The translations under genes and the position numbers were made by a program. The notes beneath the pieces are model-generated. The model was not told where the DNA came from, did no database searches, and saw only the letters and a list, made by a program, of their open reading frames with translations. From NCBI GenBank assembly GCA_944359055.1, contig CALVSO010000006.1:1-64000 (forward strand): a stretch of 64,000 bases of DNA, in the 5' to 3' direction. Below are positions 53,337 through 63,189 of this stretch, piece by piece; positions within the stretch are counted from its first letter, which is position 1; each line of letters begins with the position of its first letter. Source of the DNA: an uncultured Bacilli bacterium (GTDB lineage: Bacteria; Bacillota_I; Bacilli_A; RF39; UBA660).

Positions 53337-55130
53337 ATGGGAAAATTACAAAAAACAAGAGATGAAATAGAAACTAAGTATACATGGGATTTAACATTAA
53401 TCTATAAGACAGATAAGGATTTTGAAAAAGATTATGAAAAAGTAAGTAAAGAAATAAATGATATAACTAAATATCAAGGAATTTTAGTTAAAAGTGCTAG
53501 TAATTTATTAGGTTATTTAAAATTATCTAATGAATTAGAAAGAAAATTATATAAATTATATTACTACGCTTATTTAAAAAATGATCAAGATACTACTAAT
53601 ACTAAATATCAAGCAATGTTAGGTAAAGTTAAAAATTTATTAACTAAGTTTGAAGAACTAGATGCTTATGCAGAGCCAGAATTAATGAGTATTGATTATA
53701 GTATAATTGAAAAATATTATGAAGAAGAAAAAGAATTAAAAGAATATGAATTTGTTTTAAGTAATTTATTTAGATTTAAAAAGCATATTTTATCTAAAGA
53801 AGTTGAAGAAGTTTTATCATCTTTAAGTAATTCATTAAATAATAGTAGTGAAACTTATGAATTATTAACTGATTCAGATATGAAATTTGGATTAATAAAA
53901 GATGAAAATAATGAAGAAGTAGAACTAACAGAAAGTAATTATAGTGTATTTTTACATTCTAAAGATAGAAGAGTAAGAAAAGAATCTTTTAATAAGATAT
54001 TAACTACTTATGGTGAATATAAAAATACTATTAGTTCAACTTTTGCTGGTAATGTTGATACATTAACAACTTTAGCTAAATTAAAAAAATATGATTCTAG
54101 TCTAGAAGCTGCTTTATTTAGTGATAATGTAGATAAAGAAGTATATAATAATTTAATTAAAACTGTTAAAGATAATTTAAATGTGTTATATAAATATTTT
54201 AAGTTAAAAAAAGATTTCTTAAAATTAGATGAGTTTCATCTATATGATCAATATGTTGATTTAGTAGAAGAAAATACTAAAAAATATACATTTGAAGAAG
54301 CAAAAGAATTAGTAATCGAAGCTTTAAGTGTATTAGGTGAAGATTATATTAAAAATTTAAATAAAGCATTTGATGAAAGATGGATTGATGTATATAATAA
54401 TAAAGGTAAAAGGGGAGGCGCTTATTCTAGTGGCTTTTATGATACTAAACCTTATGTTTTATTAAATTATGAAGGTACTATTAATGATGTATCTACTTTA
54501 GCTCATGAATTAGGTCATTCTATGCATACTTATTACTCTTGTTTAAATAATCCTTACCAATATTCTTCTTACAAAATATTTGTTGCTGAAGTAGCATCAA
54601 CTGTAAATGAATTATTATTAAATTTTCATTTATTAAATAAAGGAAGTAAAGAAGATAAAAAATATATTTTAAGTAATTTAATGAATTTATTTAAAGCTAC
54701 TATTTATAGACAAACTATGTTTGCAGAATTTGAACGAGATATGCACAATTTAAAAGAACAAGGTGGCGTATTAACTAACGAAGTGTTATGTGATAATTAT
54801 TACAAATTAAATTTAGATTATTTCGGATCTGATGTAGTAGTTGATGATGAAATAAAATATGAATGGGAAAGAATACCACATTTCTATTATAATTTTTATG
54901 TTTATAAATATGCTATAGGTTTATCTTGTGCATGTTATATTGTGGATAACATATTAAATAAAAAAGAGAATGCTTTAGAAAATTATTTAAAATTCTTAAG
55001 TAGTGGTGGATCTGATTATCCAATTAATGAACTTAAAATAGCTGGTATTGATGTTACTAAAAAAGATGTTATCGAATCAGCAATCAAAATGTTTGATAGC
55101 TTTATTGAACAATTTAAAGAACTTATGTAA
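53337..55130 (+). CDS. pepF: Oligoendopeptidase F (M3B family)
   Basis: The 597-aa zinc metallopeptidase has HELGHSMHTYYS (HEXXH, about residues 390-394) and the M3B pattern GAYSSGFYDTKPYVLLNY and MFAEFERDMH (third ligand Glu). It cleaves peptides of about 7-17 residues in the cytoplasm. SD AAAGGAG precedes ATG 53337. It is inserted between dnaK and dnaJ, 13 nt before dnaJ, so it may be heat-inducible here. Confidence 0.93.
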   Translation: MGKLQKTRDEIETKYTWDLTLIYKTDKDFEKDYEKVSKEINDITKYQGILVKSASNLLGYLKLSNELERKLYKLYYYAYLKNDQDTTNTKYQAMLGKVKNLLTKFEELDAYAEPELMSIDYSIIEKYYEEEKELKEYEFVLSNLFRFKKHILSKEVEEVLSSLSNSLNNSSETYELLTDSDMKFGLIKDENNEEVELTESNYSVFLHSKDRRVRKESFNKILTTYGEYKNTISSTFAGNVDTLTTLAKLKKYDSSLEAALFSDNVDKEVYNNLIKTVKDNLNVLYKYFKLKKDFLKLDEFHLYDQYVDLVEENTKKYTFEEAKELVIEALSVLGEDYIKNLNKAFDERWIDVYNNKGKRGGAYSSGFYDTKPYVLLNYEGTINDVSTLAHELGHSMHTYYSCLNNPYQYSSYKIFVAEVASTVNELLLNFHLLNKGSKEDKKYILSNLMNLFKATIYRQTMFAEFERDMHNLKEQGGVLTNEVLCDNYYKLNLDYFGSDVVVDDEIKYEWERIPHFYYNFYVYKYAIGLSCACYIVDNILNKKENALENYLKFLSSGGSDYPINELKIAGIDVTKKDVIESAIKMFDSFIEQFKELM

Positions 55131-55142
55131 GAAGGTGTTGTT

Positions 55143-56228
55143 ATGAAAAAAGATTATTATGAAATATTAGGTGTTAGTAAGTCTGCTAGTCAAGATGAAA
55201 TAAAATCAGCTTTTAGAAAACTAGCTAAGAAATACCACCCAGATGTTTCTAAAGAAGAAAATGCTGCTGAAAAATTTAAAGAATGTCAAGAAGCATATGC
55301 TGTATTATCTGATGAAACAAAAAGAAAACAATACGATCAATTTGGTCATGCTGCATTTGAAAATAATGGTGCTGGTGGATATGATTTCTCTGGCTTTGAT
55401 TTTTCAGATATATTTGGAGATATATTTGGTTCAGGATTTGGTTTTAACTTTGGAGGTGGTTCTAGAGGTAGATCCAAAGGTCGAGATAAAGTTATGCGTG
55501 TTGACTTAACTTTTGAAGAAGCAGCTTTTGGTACCAAAAAAACAATTAATTTAGATACATATACTGATTGTAGTGAATGTCATGGTAAAGGTGGCTTTGA
55601 TGAAGAAGTTTGTTCAACTTGTCATGGTACAGGTACAGTAGCTGCTGAACAAAGAACTTTATTTGGTACATTTATGACAAAAACAACTTGTCCTAAATGC
55701 AAAGGTAAAGGTAGATCTTATAAAAAATCTTGCAGTAAATGTTCAGGCACTGGTAAAATAAAAGTAAATAAAGACATTGAAGTTAAAGTGCCAGCTGGAG
55801 TTGACACTGGCAATCAACAAAGAGTATCTGGTTATGGAGAATATAGCGAATATGGCAATGGTGATTTATATTTAGAATATCGTGTATTACCTCATGAATT
55901 ATTTGAAAGAGATGGCAATGATATTTATTTAGAAGTACCTTTAACTATTACTGAAGCTGTTTTAGGTTGTAAAAAAGAAATACCTACTATAAGTGGTACT
56001 GTTAAATTAACTATTGAACCAGGAAGTAATACAGGCGATAAATTGAGATTAAAAGGAAAAGGAATAGAAGATGTACACAGTTATCGTAAAGGTGATATGT
56101 ATGTTGTCTTAAATGTAGTTGTTCCAGATAAACTATCACGTGATCAAAAGAAATTGTTTGAACAATTAGCTAAAACCGATTTAGAGACAAAAGAATTTAA
56201 TAAATTTAATAAATATATGAAAAAATAA
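55143..56228 (+). CDS. dnaJ: Co-chaperone DnaJ
   Basis: The 361-aa protein has a J domain with HPD (KKYHPDVSK), a G/F-rich linker, four CxxCxGxG zinc motifs ([32 protein letters not shown]) and C-terminal domains. It stimulates DnaK ATPase. Last gene of the heat-shock operon; a strong bidirectional terminator follows. Confidence 0.98.
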   Translation: MKKDYYEILGVSKSASQDEIKSAFRKLAKKYHPDVSKEENAAEKFKECQEAYAVLSDETKRKQYDQFGHAAFENNGAGGYDFSGFDFSDIFGDIFGSGFGFNFGGGSRGRSKGRDKVMRVDLTFEEAAFGTKKTINLDTYTDCSECHGKGGFDEEVCSTCHGTGTVAAEQRTLFGTFMTKTTCPKCKGKGRSYKKSCSKCSGTGKIKVNKDIEVKVPAGVDTGNQQRVSGYGEYSEYGNGDLYLEYRVLPHELFERDGNDIYLEVPLTITEAVLGCKKEIPTISGTVKLTIEPGSNTGDKLRLKGKGIEDVHSYRKGDMYVVLNVVVPDKLSRDQKKLFEQLAKTDLETKEFNKFNKYMKK

Positions 56229-56256
56229 GAGCTATATGCTCTTATTTATTTTTATT
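56224..56256. terminator. Bidirectional terminator after dnaJ
   Basis: AATAAGAGC/GCTCTTATT stem, TATAT loop, T-rich on both strands; between convergent genes. Confidence 0.88.
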
Positions 56257-57635
56257 TCTATAAATTTATAATCATTTTTATATTGTTCAAAATATGTTTG
56301 AAATTCTCCTGATAAAATAGGATTCTCTGTAATTATATAACGATCAAATGATATAGTAGTTATACTTGGATAATTAGTTTTAAACATTTCTAATTCATTT
56401 GGATATAAAAATTCTATAATTGACAATATACTATTGTAAGTTAATGAAGACAAATTATCTTTTTCAGCAATAATGATAGTTGATGTTTTAGTGTCACCTT
56501 GTTTATATAATTTTAAATTTCCTTTTTCAATAATAGCAGTTCCAGAATCTTTGATAAAACTAGATTGTTTTTTTAAATCATTAGTTTCAATATAAATTGT
56601 TTTTAAACTTGAAGTATCTATTTTTGTATCAATATTTACAGTGATTTCAGTTCCGTTTGCTGTTTGTATTGAAGTTATTCCATCAATACTAGTTATAGTC
56701 AAATCAACAGAATTTAATAATGACATTACTTCATTTTCTTCTAGTCCATGTACCATTCCTATACTATCAACTATTGTTAAAAATAATTTACTATATATAG
56801 CATCATTAGTATTATCTAAAAATTTTATATTTCTATTTTCTAATGTAAATACATATTGTTTAGCATTTGTTTCTTCAGAATTTTCTGTGGCTAGTTCAAT
56901 AACATTTACTATAATTTTATTATTTTCTGCTATAGCTTCACAATTATATCCTAAATCTTTTAAATTTTGTAAATTGCTATGACTATTAAATTTGTCTACA
57001 ATATCATTTAATGTGATTTTTACTTCTGGTTCTTCAATAGGTGTATTAGGTTTAGTATCAGGTTCTGGTGTTGGTTTATTAAAGAAATTAAAATAAATCA
57101 AAGCTAATAAACCAATAACCAAAATTAACAATAATAAAATAATAATTAATTTGTTAGATTTTTTCTTTTGTTTAGTATGATTAGTATTATTATTTGAGTC
57201 ATTGTTTTGTTGTTCTTCTTTAGCAGTTAATTCTTCAATTTTTAATATTTCATCTGGATTTAATGGATTAACTATTTCAAGTTTATTGTTAGGTTGAGCT
57301 TGTTGAACAGGTTGAACTTGTTGAACAGGTTGAACTTGTTGAACAGGTTGAGCTTGTTGAACAGGTTGAGCTTGTTGAGTAGGTTGAACTTGTTGAACAG
57401 GTTGAGCTTGTTGAGTAGGTTGAGCTTGTTGAGTAGGTTGAGCTTGTTGAACAGGTTGAGCTTGTTGAGTAGGTTGAGCTTGTTGAGTAGGTTGAACTTG
57501 TTGAACTTGTTGAACAGGTTGAGCTTGTTGAACAGGTTGAGCTTGTTGAGTATGTTGAGCTTGTTGAGTAGGTTGAACTTGTTGAGAAATATCATTATTG
57601 TTTTGATTTAAATTATTAAATGAATTTTCATTCAT
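56232..57635 (-). CDS. Gln-rich repeat membrane protein
   Basis: The 467-aa protein has residues about 18-117 made of 6-residue units of the type QPVQQA or QPTQQA. A charged linker (KQKKKSNK), one span at about residues 167-188 (LIIILLLLILVIGLLALIYF) and a Pro/Glu linker follow. An outer domain of about 250 residues (ITLNDIVDKFNSHSNLQNLKDLGYNCEAI and several beta/alpha units) has no known match. An SD (GAGGAT) and a promoter (-35 at 57691-57686, 18-nt spacer, TATAAT at 57667-57662) are present on the minus strand. Confidence 0.7.
   Translation of the reverse strand: MNENSFNNLNQNNNDISQQVQPTQQAQHTQQAQPVQQAQPVQQVQQVQPTQQAQPTQQAQPVQQAQPTQQAQPTQQAQPVQQVQPTQQAQPVQQAQPVQQVQPVQQVQPVQQAQPNNKLEIVNPLNPDEILKIEELTAKEEQQNNDSNNNTNHTKQKKKSNKLIIILLLLILVIGLLALIYFNFFNKPTPEPDTKPNTPIEEPEVKITLNDIVDKFNSHSNLQNLKDLGYNCEAIAENNKIIVNVIELATENSEETNAKQYVFTLENRNIKFLDNTNDAIYSKLFLTIVDSIGMVHGLEENEVMSLLNSVDLTITSIDGITSIQTANGTEITVNIDTKIDTSSLKTIYIETNDLKKQSSFIKDSGTAIIEKGNLKLYKQGDTKTSTIIIAEKDNLSSLTYNSILSIIEFLYPNELEMFKTNYPSITTISFDRYIITENPILSGEFQTYFEQYKNDYKFIEIKINKSI
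57290..57582 (-). repeat. 18-bp Gln-rich coding repeat
   Basis: About 16 degenerate copies of an 18-bp unit (coding strand CAACCTGTTCAACAAGCT type) with a few 9-bp and 12-bp irregularities. Long open frames on the opposite strand and in other frames here are by-products of the repeat. Confidence 0.9.
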
Positions 57636-57722
57636 ATTTATCTATCCTCTTTTCTCATATCATTATATCATTAATAATAAAAATGATACAAGAGTTATTA
57701 CAAAATATTATAATTTTTTACA

Positions 57723-59660
57723 TTATTCTTCATATTTTATTGTAGGAACGGCATCATCTAAATTATCAACACTAGATGGTTCTGTACCTTTTAAATAATA
57801 TTGAATAACGCTTTTTTTATCTTCTTTACTAGCTAACTTTCCTGTTTGAGGATTAACTAAAACACCAACAACATTATTTGGCATTGTGTACCAATTATCT
57901 TCTTTATCTTTTAAATAATATTCTATAATATCGGCCCATAAATTTTTATTTGTTGTAGAGTCGCCGTAAGCTAATTCTCTATTATCATCATATCCTCCCC
58001 AAACACCAACAACAACATCTTTATTATATCCAAATACTAAGTGGTCATATTCAGTGGTTCCTGTTTTAATAGCGTATTTTTTAGTTAATTTATTTGATAT
58101 TACGTAAGAAGTAGGGTAAGTATAACCAATAAAATTAGGATTAGATGTATTCGCTAATAACTCGCTTAAAATGAAAGTTATACTTTTATTTAAAACTGCT
58201 TCTTTGGTTGATTTGTGCTCATATAAAACATTTCCATTTATATCTTCAACTCTTTTAATAAAATAAGGTTCTACTTTATATCCTTCATTAGCTAGAATAG
58301 CATAAGCATTAGTCATTTCTAATAAACTAATCGGTTGACTACCTAAGGCAAGTGATGGAATACTATCTAAATTAGTTTTTACACCAACTCTTTTCATTGT
58401 GTCAACTAAAACATCACTTCCTAAGAATAAATGTGTTTTAACAGCGTATATATTATCTGAATAGGCAATAGCAGCAGCTAAAGAAATTTTTTTGTTTGGA
58501 TATTGATCACCATAGTTGGTTGGACTATATGTTTGATTTTCTGAAAAAACAAATGTTGTTTTTTCACTAGTAAAAGTAGTTGAAGCTGTAAAATTATTTT
58601 CTAAAGCTGCATAATATAAAAATGGTTTAATAGTAGAACCAACACTTCTATTACTTGATGTTGCTCTATTGTATTGACTTTTACTATAATCAACACCTCC
58701 AACTAAACCTAAGACTGCACCATCAGATGGATTCATTATAACACTCGCAACTTGAATATCTGTATCAATATTATTTTTTATTGAGTTTTCAATTGCTTCT
58801 TGAGCTAAAGAATCAAAATTAGTATATATTTTTAAACCGCCGGTTTCAATTAAAGAACTTGGTATTGAAGGTATTGACTTTAATTCTTCGATTACAACAT
58901 CTTGATAGTACATAATTGAATTTAATTCTTCTGGATCATCTTTATCATCGAAGATTAATTGTTCATTATAAGCATTATTTAATTCTTCTTCTGTTATGTA
59001 TCCATCTCTTAACATAGAATTTAAAACAACTTTTTGTCTTTTTTTAGATGAATCTAAGCTTACAAAAGGTGAGTACTCACTTGGACGATTAGGAATTCCT
59101 GCTAACATAGATGCTTCTGCTAAAGATAAATCAGATGCACTTTTACCAAAATAATATTTACTAGCATTTTCTATACCAAAAACGCCACCATAATTAATGG
59201 TATTAAGATATCCTTCTATTATTTCTTCTTTAGAATAATGTGTTTCTAATCTTATTGTTAGCCAAGCTTCATTAATTTTTCTTTCCCAAGTTTTATCAAA
59301 GTCTAGGTATAAGTTTTTAGCGTATTGTTGAGTTATAGTAGAGGCTCCTTCATTATTTGATTTACTTTTGAAGTTGTTATATAAAGATTTAATAATTCTT
59401 AAATAATCAAAGCCTTTATGATCAAAAAAATGTCTATCTTCAATAGCAATGGTTGCATTGATAATATCTTGATCTAAGGATTCATAACTAATCCATTCAT
59501 CAGTGCCTGTAATTAAATCTTCATTTTTATCATAAAAATAATAACTTTTTGCACTGTTGACAGCTAATTTAGGGCTCATCCATGCATATAAATATAATCC
59601 AACATAAAATAATAATCCTATACTAGCTATTATTATAAATATTTTAATTATTTTTTTCAC
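57723..59660 (-). CDS. Class A penicillin-binding protein (PBP1A-like)
   Basis: The 645-aa protein has one N-terminal span, then a GT51 glycosyltransferase domain (EDRHFFDHKGFD, STITQQYAKNLYL) and a transpeptidase domain with SVGSTIKPF (SxxK), YSDN (SxN) and KTGTTEYD (KTG). It polymerises and cross-links peptidoglycan. I choose GTG 59660 (SD AGGTGA 5 nt upstream) over the GTG at 59669 that lies inside the SD. It is a compact class A PBP with a short C-terminal tail. Confidence 0.95.
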   Translation of the reverse strand: MKKIIKIFIIIASIGLLFYVGLYLYAWMSPKLAVNSAKSYYFYDKNEDLITGTDEWISYESLDQDIINATIAIEDRHFFDHKGFDYLRIIKSLYNNFKSKSNNEGASTITQQYAKNLYLDFDKTWERKINEAWLTIRLETHYSKEEIIEGYLNTINYGGVFGIENASKYYFGKSASDLSLAEASMLAGIPNRPSEYSPFVSLDSSKKRQKVVLNSMLRDGYITEEELNNAYNEQLIFDDKDDPEELNSIMYYQDVVIEELKSIPSIPSSLIETGGLKIYTNFDSLAQEAIENSIKNNIDTDIQVASVIMNPSDGAVLGLVGGVDYSKSQYNRATSSNRSVGSTIKPFLYYAALENNFTASTTFTSEKTTFVFSENQTYSPTNYGDQYPNKKISLAAAIAYSDNIYAVKTHLFLGSDVLVDTMKRVGVKTNLDSIPSLALGSQPISLLEMTNAYAILANEGYKVEPYFIKRVEDINGNVLYEHKSTKEAVLNKSITFILSELLANTSNPNFIGYTYPTSYVISNKLTKKYAIKTGTTEYDHLVFGYNKDVVVGVWGGYDDNRELAYGDSTTNKNLWADIIEYYLKDKEDNWYTMPNNVVGVLVNPQTGKLASKEDKKSVIQYYLKGTEPSSVDNLDDAVPTIKYEE

Positions 59661-59732
59661 AATAATCACCTATATTTATTATTGATAAAAATAAAAAAAA
59701 TATGATATAATTACCGAAAGAGTGTGATTAAT

Positions 59733-60080
59733 ATGAGTAAAATAAATATAAATGTAATAATAAAAAGTAATGGTGAAAAAGTAGAAGAAAATTATTTAGC
59801 TTTAAAAAATAATAATAAAATAATTTATCAAGAAAAAAATTGTAAAACTACAATAGATTTGGATGAATTTAAAATAAAAAGAGAAAATGAAGAATCTTTA
59901 TTAGAAATGAATTTTATTCCTAACAAAGAAACAAATGGTAGGTATTTGTTAAAAAAAGAAAATAGTTTAATAAATTTAACTATTTTAACTTATTATTTAA
60001 TAATTGAAGATAATTTAATAATTTTAAAGTATAAAGTAATAACTACTAATCAAGATGTAATTTTTAAATTAAAAATGTAA
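59733..60080 (+). CDS. DUF1934 (YwiB-like) calycin-fold protein
   Basis: The 115-aa beta-rich protein matches the DUF1934 outline (INVIIKSNGEKVEENYLALKNN, ETNGRYLLKKENSLINLTILTYYL). In Bacillus ywiB lies close to rpoE, as here (argS would be between them but is missing). ATG 59733 is chosen with SD GAGTGTGA; an in-frame GTG at 59724 is inside it. -10 TATAAT at about 59705-59710. Function unknown. Confidence 0.7.
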   Translation: MSKININVIIKSNGEKVEENYLALKNNNKIIYQEKNCKTTIDLDEFKIKRENEESLLEMNFIPNKETNGRYLLKKENSLINLTILTYYLIIEDNLIILKYKVITTNQDVIFKLKM

Positions 60081-60128
60081 AATTTTTAGTATATTTTATG
60101 AAAGTTACAACATATTATAAAAATAGTA

Positions 60129-60156
60129 TTGACACATTTTGAAAATATGCTAAAAT
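60129..60156 (+). promoter_or_regulatory. SigA promoter of rpoE
   Basis: TTGACA (60129-60134), 16-nt spacer, TGCTAAAAT (-10 TAAAAT 60151-60156). Confidence 0.85.
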
Positions 60157-60188
60157 GGGTATGATATTTTATCAAGGAGGTAATTATA

Positions 60189-60626
60189 TTGATTAAAAAT
60201 ATGCCAAAGGAAGAATTAGAAATTTTATCTTATTCTGATTTAACAGAATTGATTTTAAAAGAAGAAAATAAACCTTTAAATACACCAACAATTTTTAGAA
60301 AAATATGCGATATTTTAGGTTATGATTATGAAGAATATACTAATAAAATAGGTGATTATTATACTTCATTAACTACTGATAAAAGATTTGTCTTTTTAGA
60401 TACAAATGAATGGGATTTAAGAGAAAAAACTCCTGTTGATATTGTGATGGATGAAGACGAAGATGAAGAAGAAGTTGATGATGAAGAAATGAATGAAGAA
60501 AATCAAGAAGAAACTTCAGAATATGAAGATGATGTGGATACAATGATAGAAGATGAAGATATAGTTGACGATGAAGAGTTAGATGACTTATCTATTTTAT
60601 CCGATGAGGAATTAGAAGAACACTAA
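60189..60626 (+). CDS. rpoE: RNA polymerase delta subunit
   Basis: The 145-aa protein has an N-terminal HARE-HTH domain (ELEILSYSDLTELILKEENK, FRKICDILGYDYEEY, RFVFLDTNEWDLRE) and a disordered acidic tail from about residue 88 (DEDEDEEEVDDEEM). Delta increases RNAP recycling and promoter selectivity in Firmicutes. The start is TTG 60189 with a perfect SD (AAGGAGG). The last 35 nt overlap the convergent carboxypeptidase gene. Confidence 0.95.
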   Translation: MIKNMPKEELEILSYSDLTELILKEENKPLNTPTIFRKICDILGYDYEEYTNKIGDYYTSLTTDKRFVFLDTNEWDLREKTPVDIVMDEDEDEEEVDDEEMNEENQEETSEYEDDVDTMIEDEDIVDDEELDDLSILSDEELEEH

Positions 60627-61791
60627 TTCCTTTTATTATTATAAATAATATTAAACATGTAATAGGAATAGATATTATAAGGTTATCAAGATATAAACTA
60701 ATAAACGAAAATGTTAATCCACCGCTATAAATAATTGGAATAGTTTCAATTATTTCGTTATCCAATTTTATATTTAAAGTTCCAATTTGGCCTTTATCGG
60801 TAAAATAATCTACTTCTTTTAATCCATTATAATCAAATGTAAAATCATCTTCAGTAATTTCATTATTTAAATATTTTGAAATTGTTTCATTAGCTTTTAT
60901 TTCTAATTTGTCTTCTTTACTATTTTTAGTATCTAATGCTATTAATGTATCACTTTTATTTATAATGTTTAAATAATGATAGTTACTTGTATAATAATCA
61001 TATATCATTTGGGCATCCATGATATGTAAAGGATAATTACTTGTTCCATCAGCATTAGTTGTTATTAACATATATTCTACGCCATCATAATTTGCTATTG
61101 TTGATAAACAATAACCTGCTAAAGTGGTATATCCAGTTTTTGAACCATAAACATATTTATTTTCTAAACTATATCTATTTAAATAATTAGAATAAACACT
61201 TTTAAAAGTTAAAGAGTTGTCACTTGTAGTATATTTGTTAGTTGTATAAATTTCTTTAAACGTTTCATTTTGTAAGGCATATTTTAAAACAATACTCATT
61301 TCTCTTACTGTTGAATAATGATTATCAGTATCTAATCCTGATGTGTTAGCGAAATGAGTATTAGTTAAACCTAATTCTTCAGCTTTTTTATTCATTAAAT
61401 CAACAAAATTATCTTCACTACCAGCTATATAATAAGCTACTGTCTTAGTAGCATCAGCTCCTGATGGAAGTAAGATTCCATATAGTAAATCTTTATAGGT
61501 TACTTTTTGACCTAATCTAAATCCAGCAACAGAAGCATTAGCTTCAATTAATCCTTCTAACCCTTCATAAGGAATAGTAACATATTCATTTATATCATCG
61601 ATATTTTCAATTGCTACTATGGTAGTCATAATTTTAGTTAAACTAGCTATATAAGTTCTAGTATCTGCATCTTTTTCATATAAAACCATATCTTCATTCA
61701 TGTTATATAAAATTGCATGTTCAGAATTTATTTCTAAAGCATTAATATTAATTGGTATTAACAAAAATAAAAAAATTATTAAATATTTCAT
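60592..61791 (-). CDS. D-alanyl-D-alanine carboxypeptidase (DacF/DacA type)
   Basis: The 399-aa S11 peptidase has a signal peptide (residues 1-18), the active-site ASLTKIMT (SxxK), SGAD in place of SxN (SGN/SGA type) and GSKTGYT (KTG). A C-terminal beta domain and one last span with IIIKG follow. It trims pentapeptides of peptidoglycan; in spore formers DacF acts on the spore cortex. SD GGAGGAG. It overlaps yigZ by 4 nt upstream and rpoE tail-to-tail by 35 nt. Confidence 0.92.
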   Translation of the reverse strand: MKYLIIFLFLLIPININALEINSEHAILYNMNEDMVLYEKDADTRTYIASLTKIMTTIVAIENIDDINEYVTIPYEGLEGLIEANASVAGFRLGQKVTYKDLLYGILLPSGADATKTVAYYIAGSEDNFVDLMNKKAEELGLTNTHFANTSGLDTDNHYSTVREMSIVLKYALQNETFKEIYTTNKYTTSDNSLTFKSVYSNYLNRYSLENKYVYGSKTGYTTLAGYCLSTIANYDGVEYMLITTNADGTSNYPLHIMDAQMIYDYYTSNYHYLNIINKSDTLIALDTKNSKEDKLEIKANETISKYLNNEITEDDFTFDYNGLKEVDYFTDKGQIGTLNIKLDNEIIETIPIIYSGGLTFSFISLYLDNLIISIPITCLILFIIIKGISVLLIPHRIK

Positions 61792-62348
61792 AACTCCTCC
61801 ACATATACTTCTTTAATTATATTGTATTTTATTTTTAATTTATTTAATTCTTCTTTAGTTATTTTAACAATATAATAAGGATTTTCATTAAAGTTTTTTT
61901 CAATTATAATACTATTATTTAATTGATATTCAATTTGTTTAATATTGTTATATTCAATATCAACTTTAATTAGATAACCTTTATTATATTTTTTTGTAAT
62001 TATAGCTTCTTTAGTGGCATTAGAATAAGCTCTTATTAAGCCCCCAGCACCTAATTTAACACCTCCAAAATATCTTACAACAACACATAATACATGATTT
62101 AAATTTTCTTTTTTTAAAACATTTAAGATAGGAAGACCAGCTGTACCGGATGGTTCACCATTGTCATTAGCTTTTTCAAAATTATCTATGATGTAAGCAT
62201 AACAATAATGAGTAGCGTCTTTATATTTTTTTTTAATTTCTTCTATTTTTTCGTTTATTTCATCCATATTATCAATGTGATAAGTTAAAGCAATAAATTT
62301 AGATTTATTAATAATAATTGTATTTATATTATCTACTACTGAAATCAT
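61788..62348 (-). CDS. YigZ/IMPACT-family protein
   Basis: The 186-aa protein has the UPF0029/Impact N domain with DNGEPSGTAGLPIL and VVRYFGGVKLGAGGLIRAYS, then a short DUF1949-like C domain. Role unclear; linked to translation or ribosome stress in related proteins. SD GGTGAT; a minus-strand TATAAT at 62370-62365 is 16 nt before the ATG. It heads the two-gene operon with the carboxypeptidase. Confidence 0.9.
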   Translation of the reverse strand: MISVVDNINTIIINKSKFIALTYHIDNMDEINEKIEEIKKKYKDATHYCYAYIIDNFEKANDNGEPSGTAGLPILNVLKKENLNHVLCVVVRYFGGVKLGAGGLIRAYSNATKEAIITKKYNKGYLIKVDIEYNNIKQIEYQLNNSIIIEKNFNENPYYIVKITKEELNKLKIKYNIIKEVYVEEL

Positions 62349-62414
62349 TTAATCACCATATTTAATTATATCTTATTATTTAAAATAAGTCTAGAATGTG
62401 ATAAAATAGTAAAT

Positions 62415-63185
62415 ATGAAAAAGTTTAAAAAGATTTATATTGAAATAACTAATATTTGTAATTTAAATTGTCCTTTTTGTTCTAAGGATAATAGAAAAAA
62501 ACAAGAGATGAATTTAGATAACTTTGAGCATATTTTAAAACAAATAAATGATTATACTGATTATTTGTATTTACACATTAAAGGTGAACCATTAATTCAT
62601 TCTAAAATAGAAGATATTTTAAATTTATGTTTTTAATATAATAAACAAGTTAATATTACCACTAATGGAACTTTATTAAGTAAAAAATACAAATTATTAG
62701 ATAAGGTTAGACAAATTAATATTTCACTCCATAGTTTAAGCGAAGATAAACTTTTAGATGTTTTAAAATGTGGGGATTATTTAAGTAGTAAAGGAGTACA
62801 AATAGTTTACAGATTCTGGACAAATGATAATTTATTGAATCAAGTTTTACAATATTATGATTATAAAGATGAAATAACTAATAATTTCAAATTAAAAAAT
62901 AATATTTATTTAAATAGAGATAAAGAATTTACTTGGCCAAGTTTAAATAATAAATTTATATCCGATAGAGGAACTTGTTATGGCTTAAAAACTCATTTGG
63001 GGATATTAGTTGATGGAACAGTAGTTCCTTGTTGTTTAGATACAGGTGTAATTAATTTAGGTAATGTATTAAAAGAAGAATTTGTTGATATTTTAAATAA
63101 AGAAAGAACTAGAAATATTATAATCAATTTTAACAATAATAAATTAGTAGAAGAGTTATGTCAAAAATGTGATTTTAGGAAGTGA
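62415..63185 (+). pseudogene. Radical SAM/SPASM protein interrupted by an in-frame TAA
   Basis: Residues 1-73 have CNLNCPFC (CX3CX2C). The same frame continues after a single TAA at 62634-62636 with VNITTNGTLLSKKY, INISLHSL and the SPASM-type C-terminus (CYGLKTHLGILVDGTVVPCC, CQKCDF). Without the stop it would be a normal protein of about 256 aa. There is no frameshift, and TAA is not a recoding codon for Sec. Either a recent pseudogene, a strain-level mutation or an assembly error. TAAAAT at 62402-62407 is 7 nt before ATG and no SD is seen, so the mRNA may be leaderless. Confidence 0.85.
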
Positions 63186-63189
63186 TAGA

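Noticed and set aside
57272-57611. Open frames of about 105 aa on both strands across the Q-rich repeat
   Set aside because: They arise because an 18-bp repeat without stop codons is open in several frames. They lack SD and start signals and are low-complexity Leu/Asn/Lys strings.
62634-62636. Selenocysteine or other recoding in the radical SAM gene
   Set aside because: The stop is TAA, not TGA, and there is no SECIS-like hairpin evident. A nonsense mutation is simpler.
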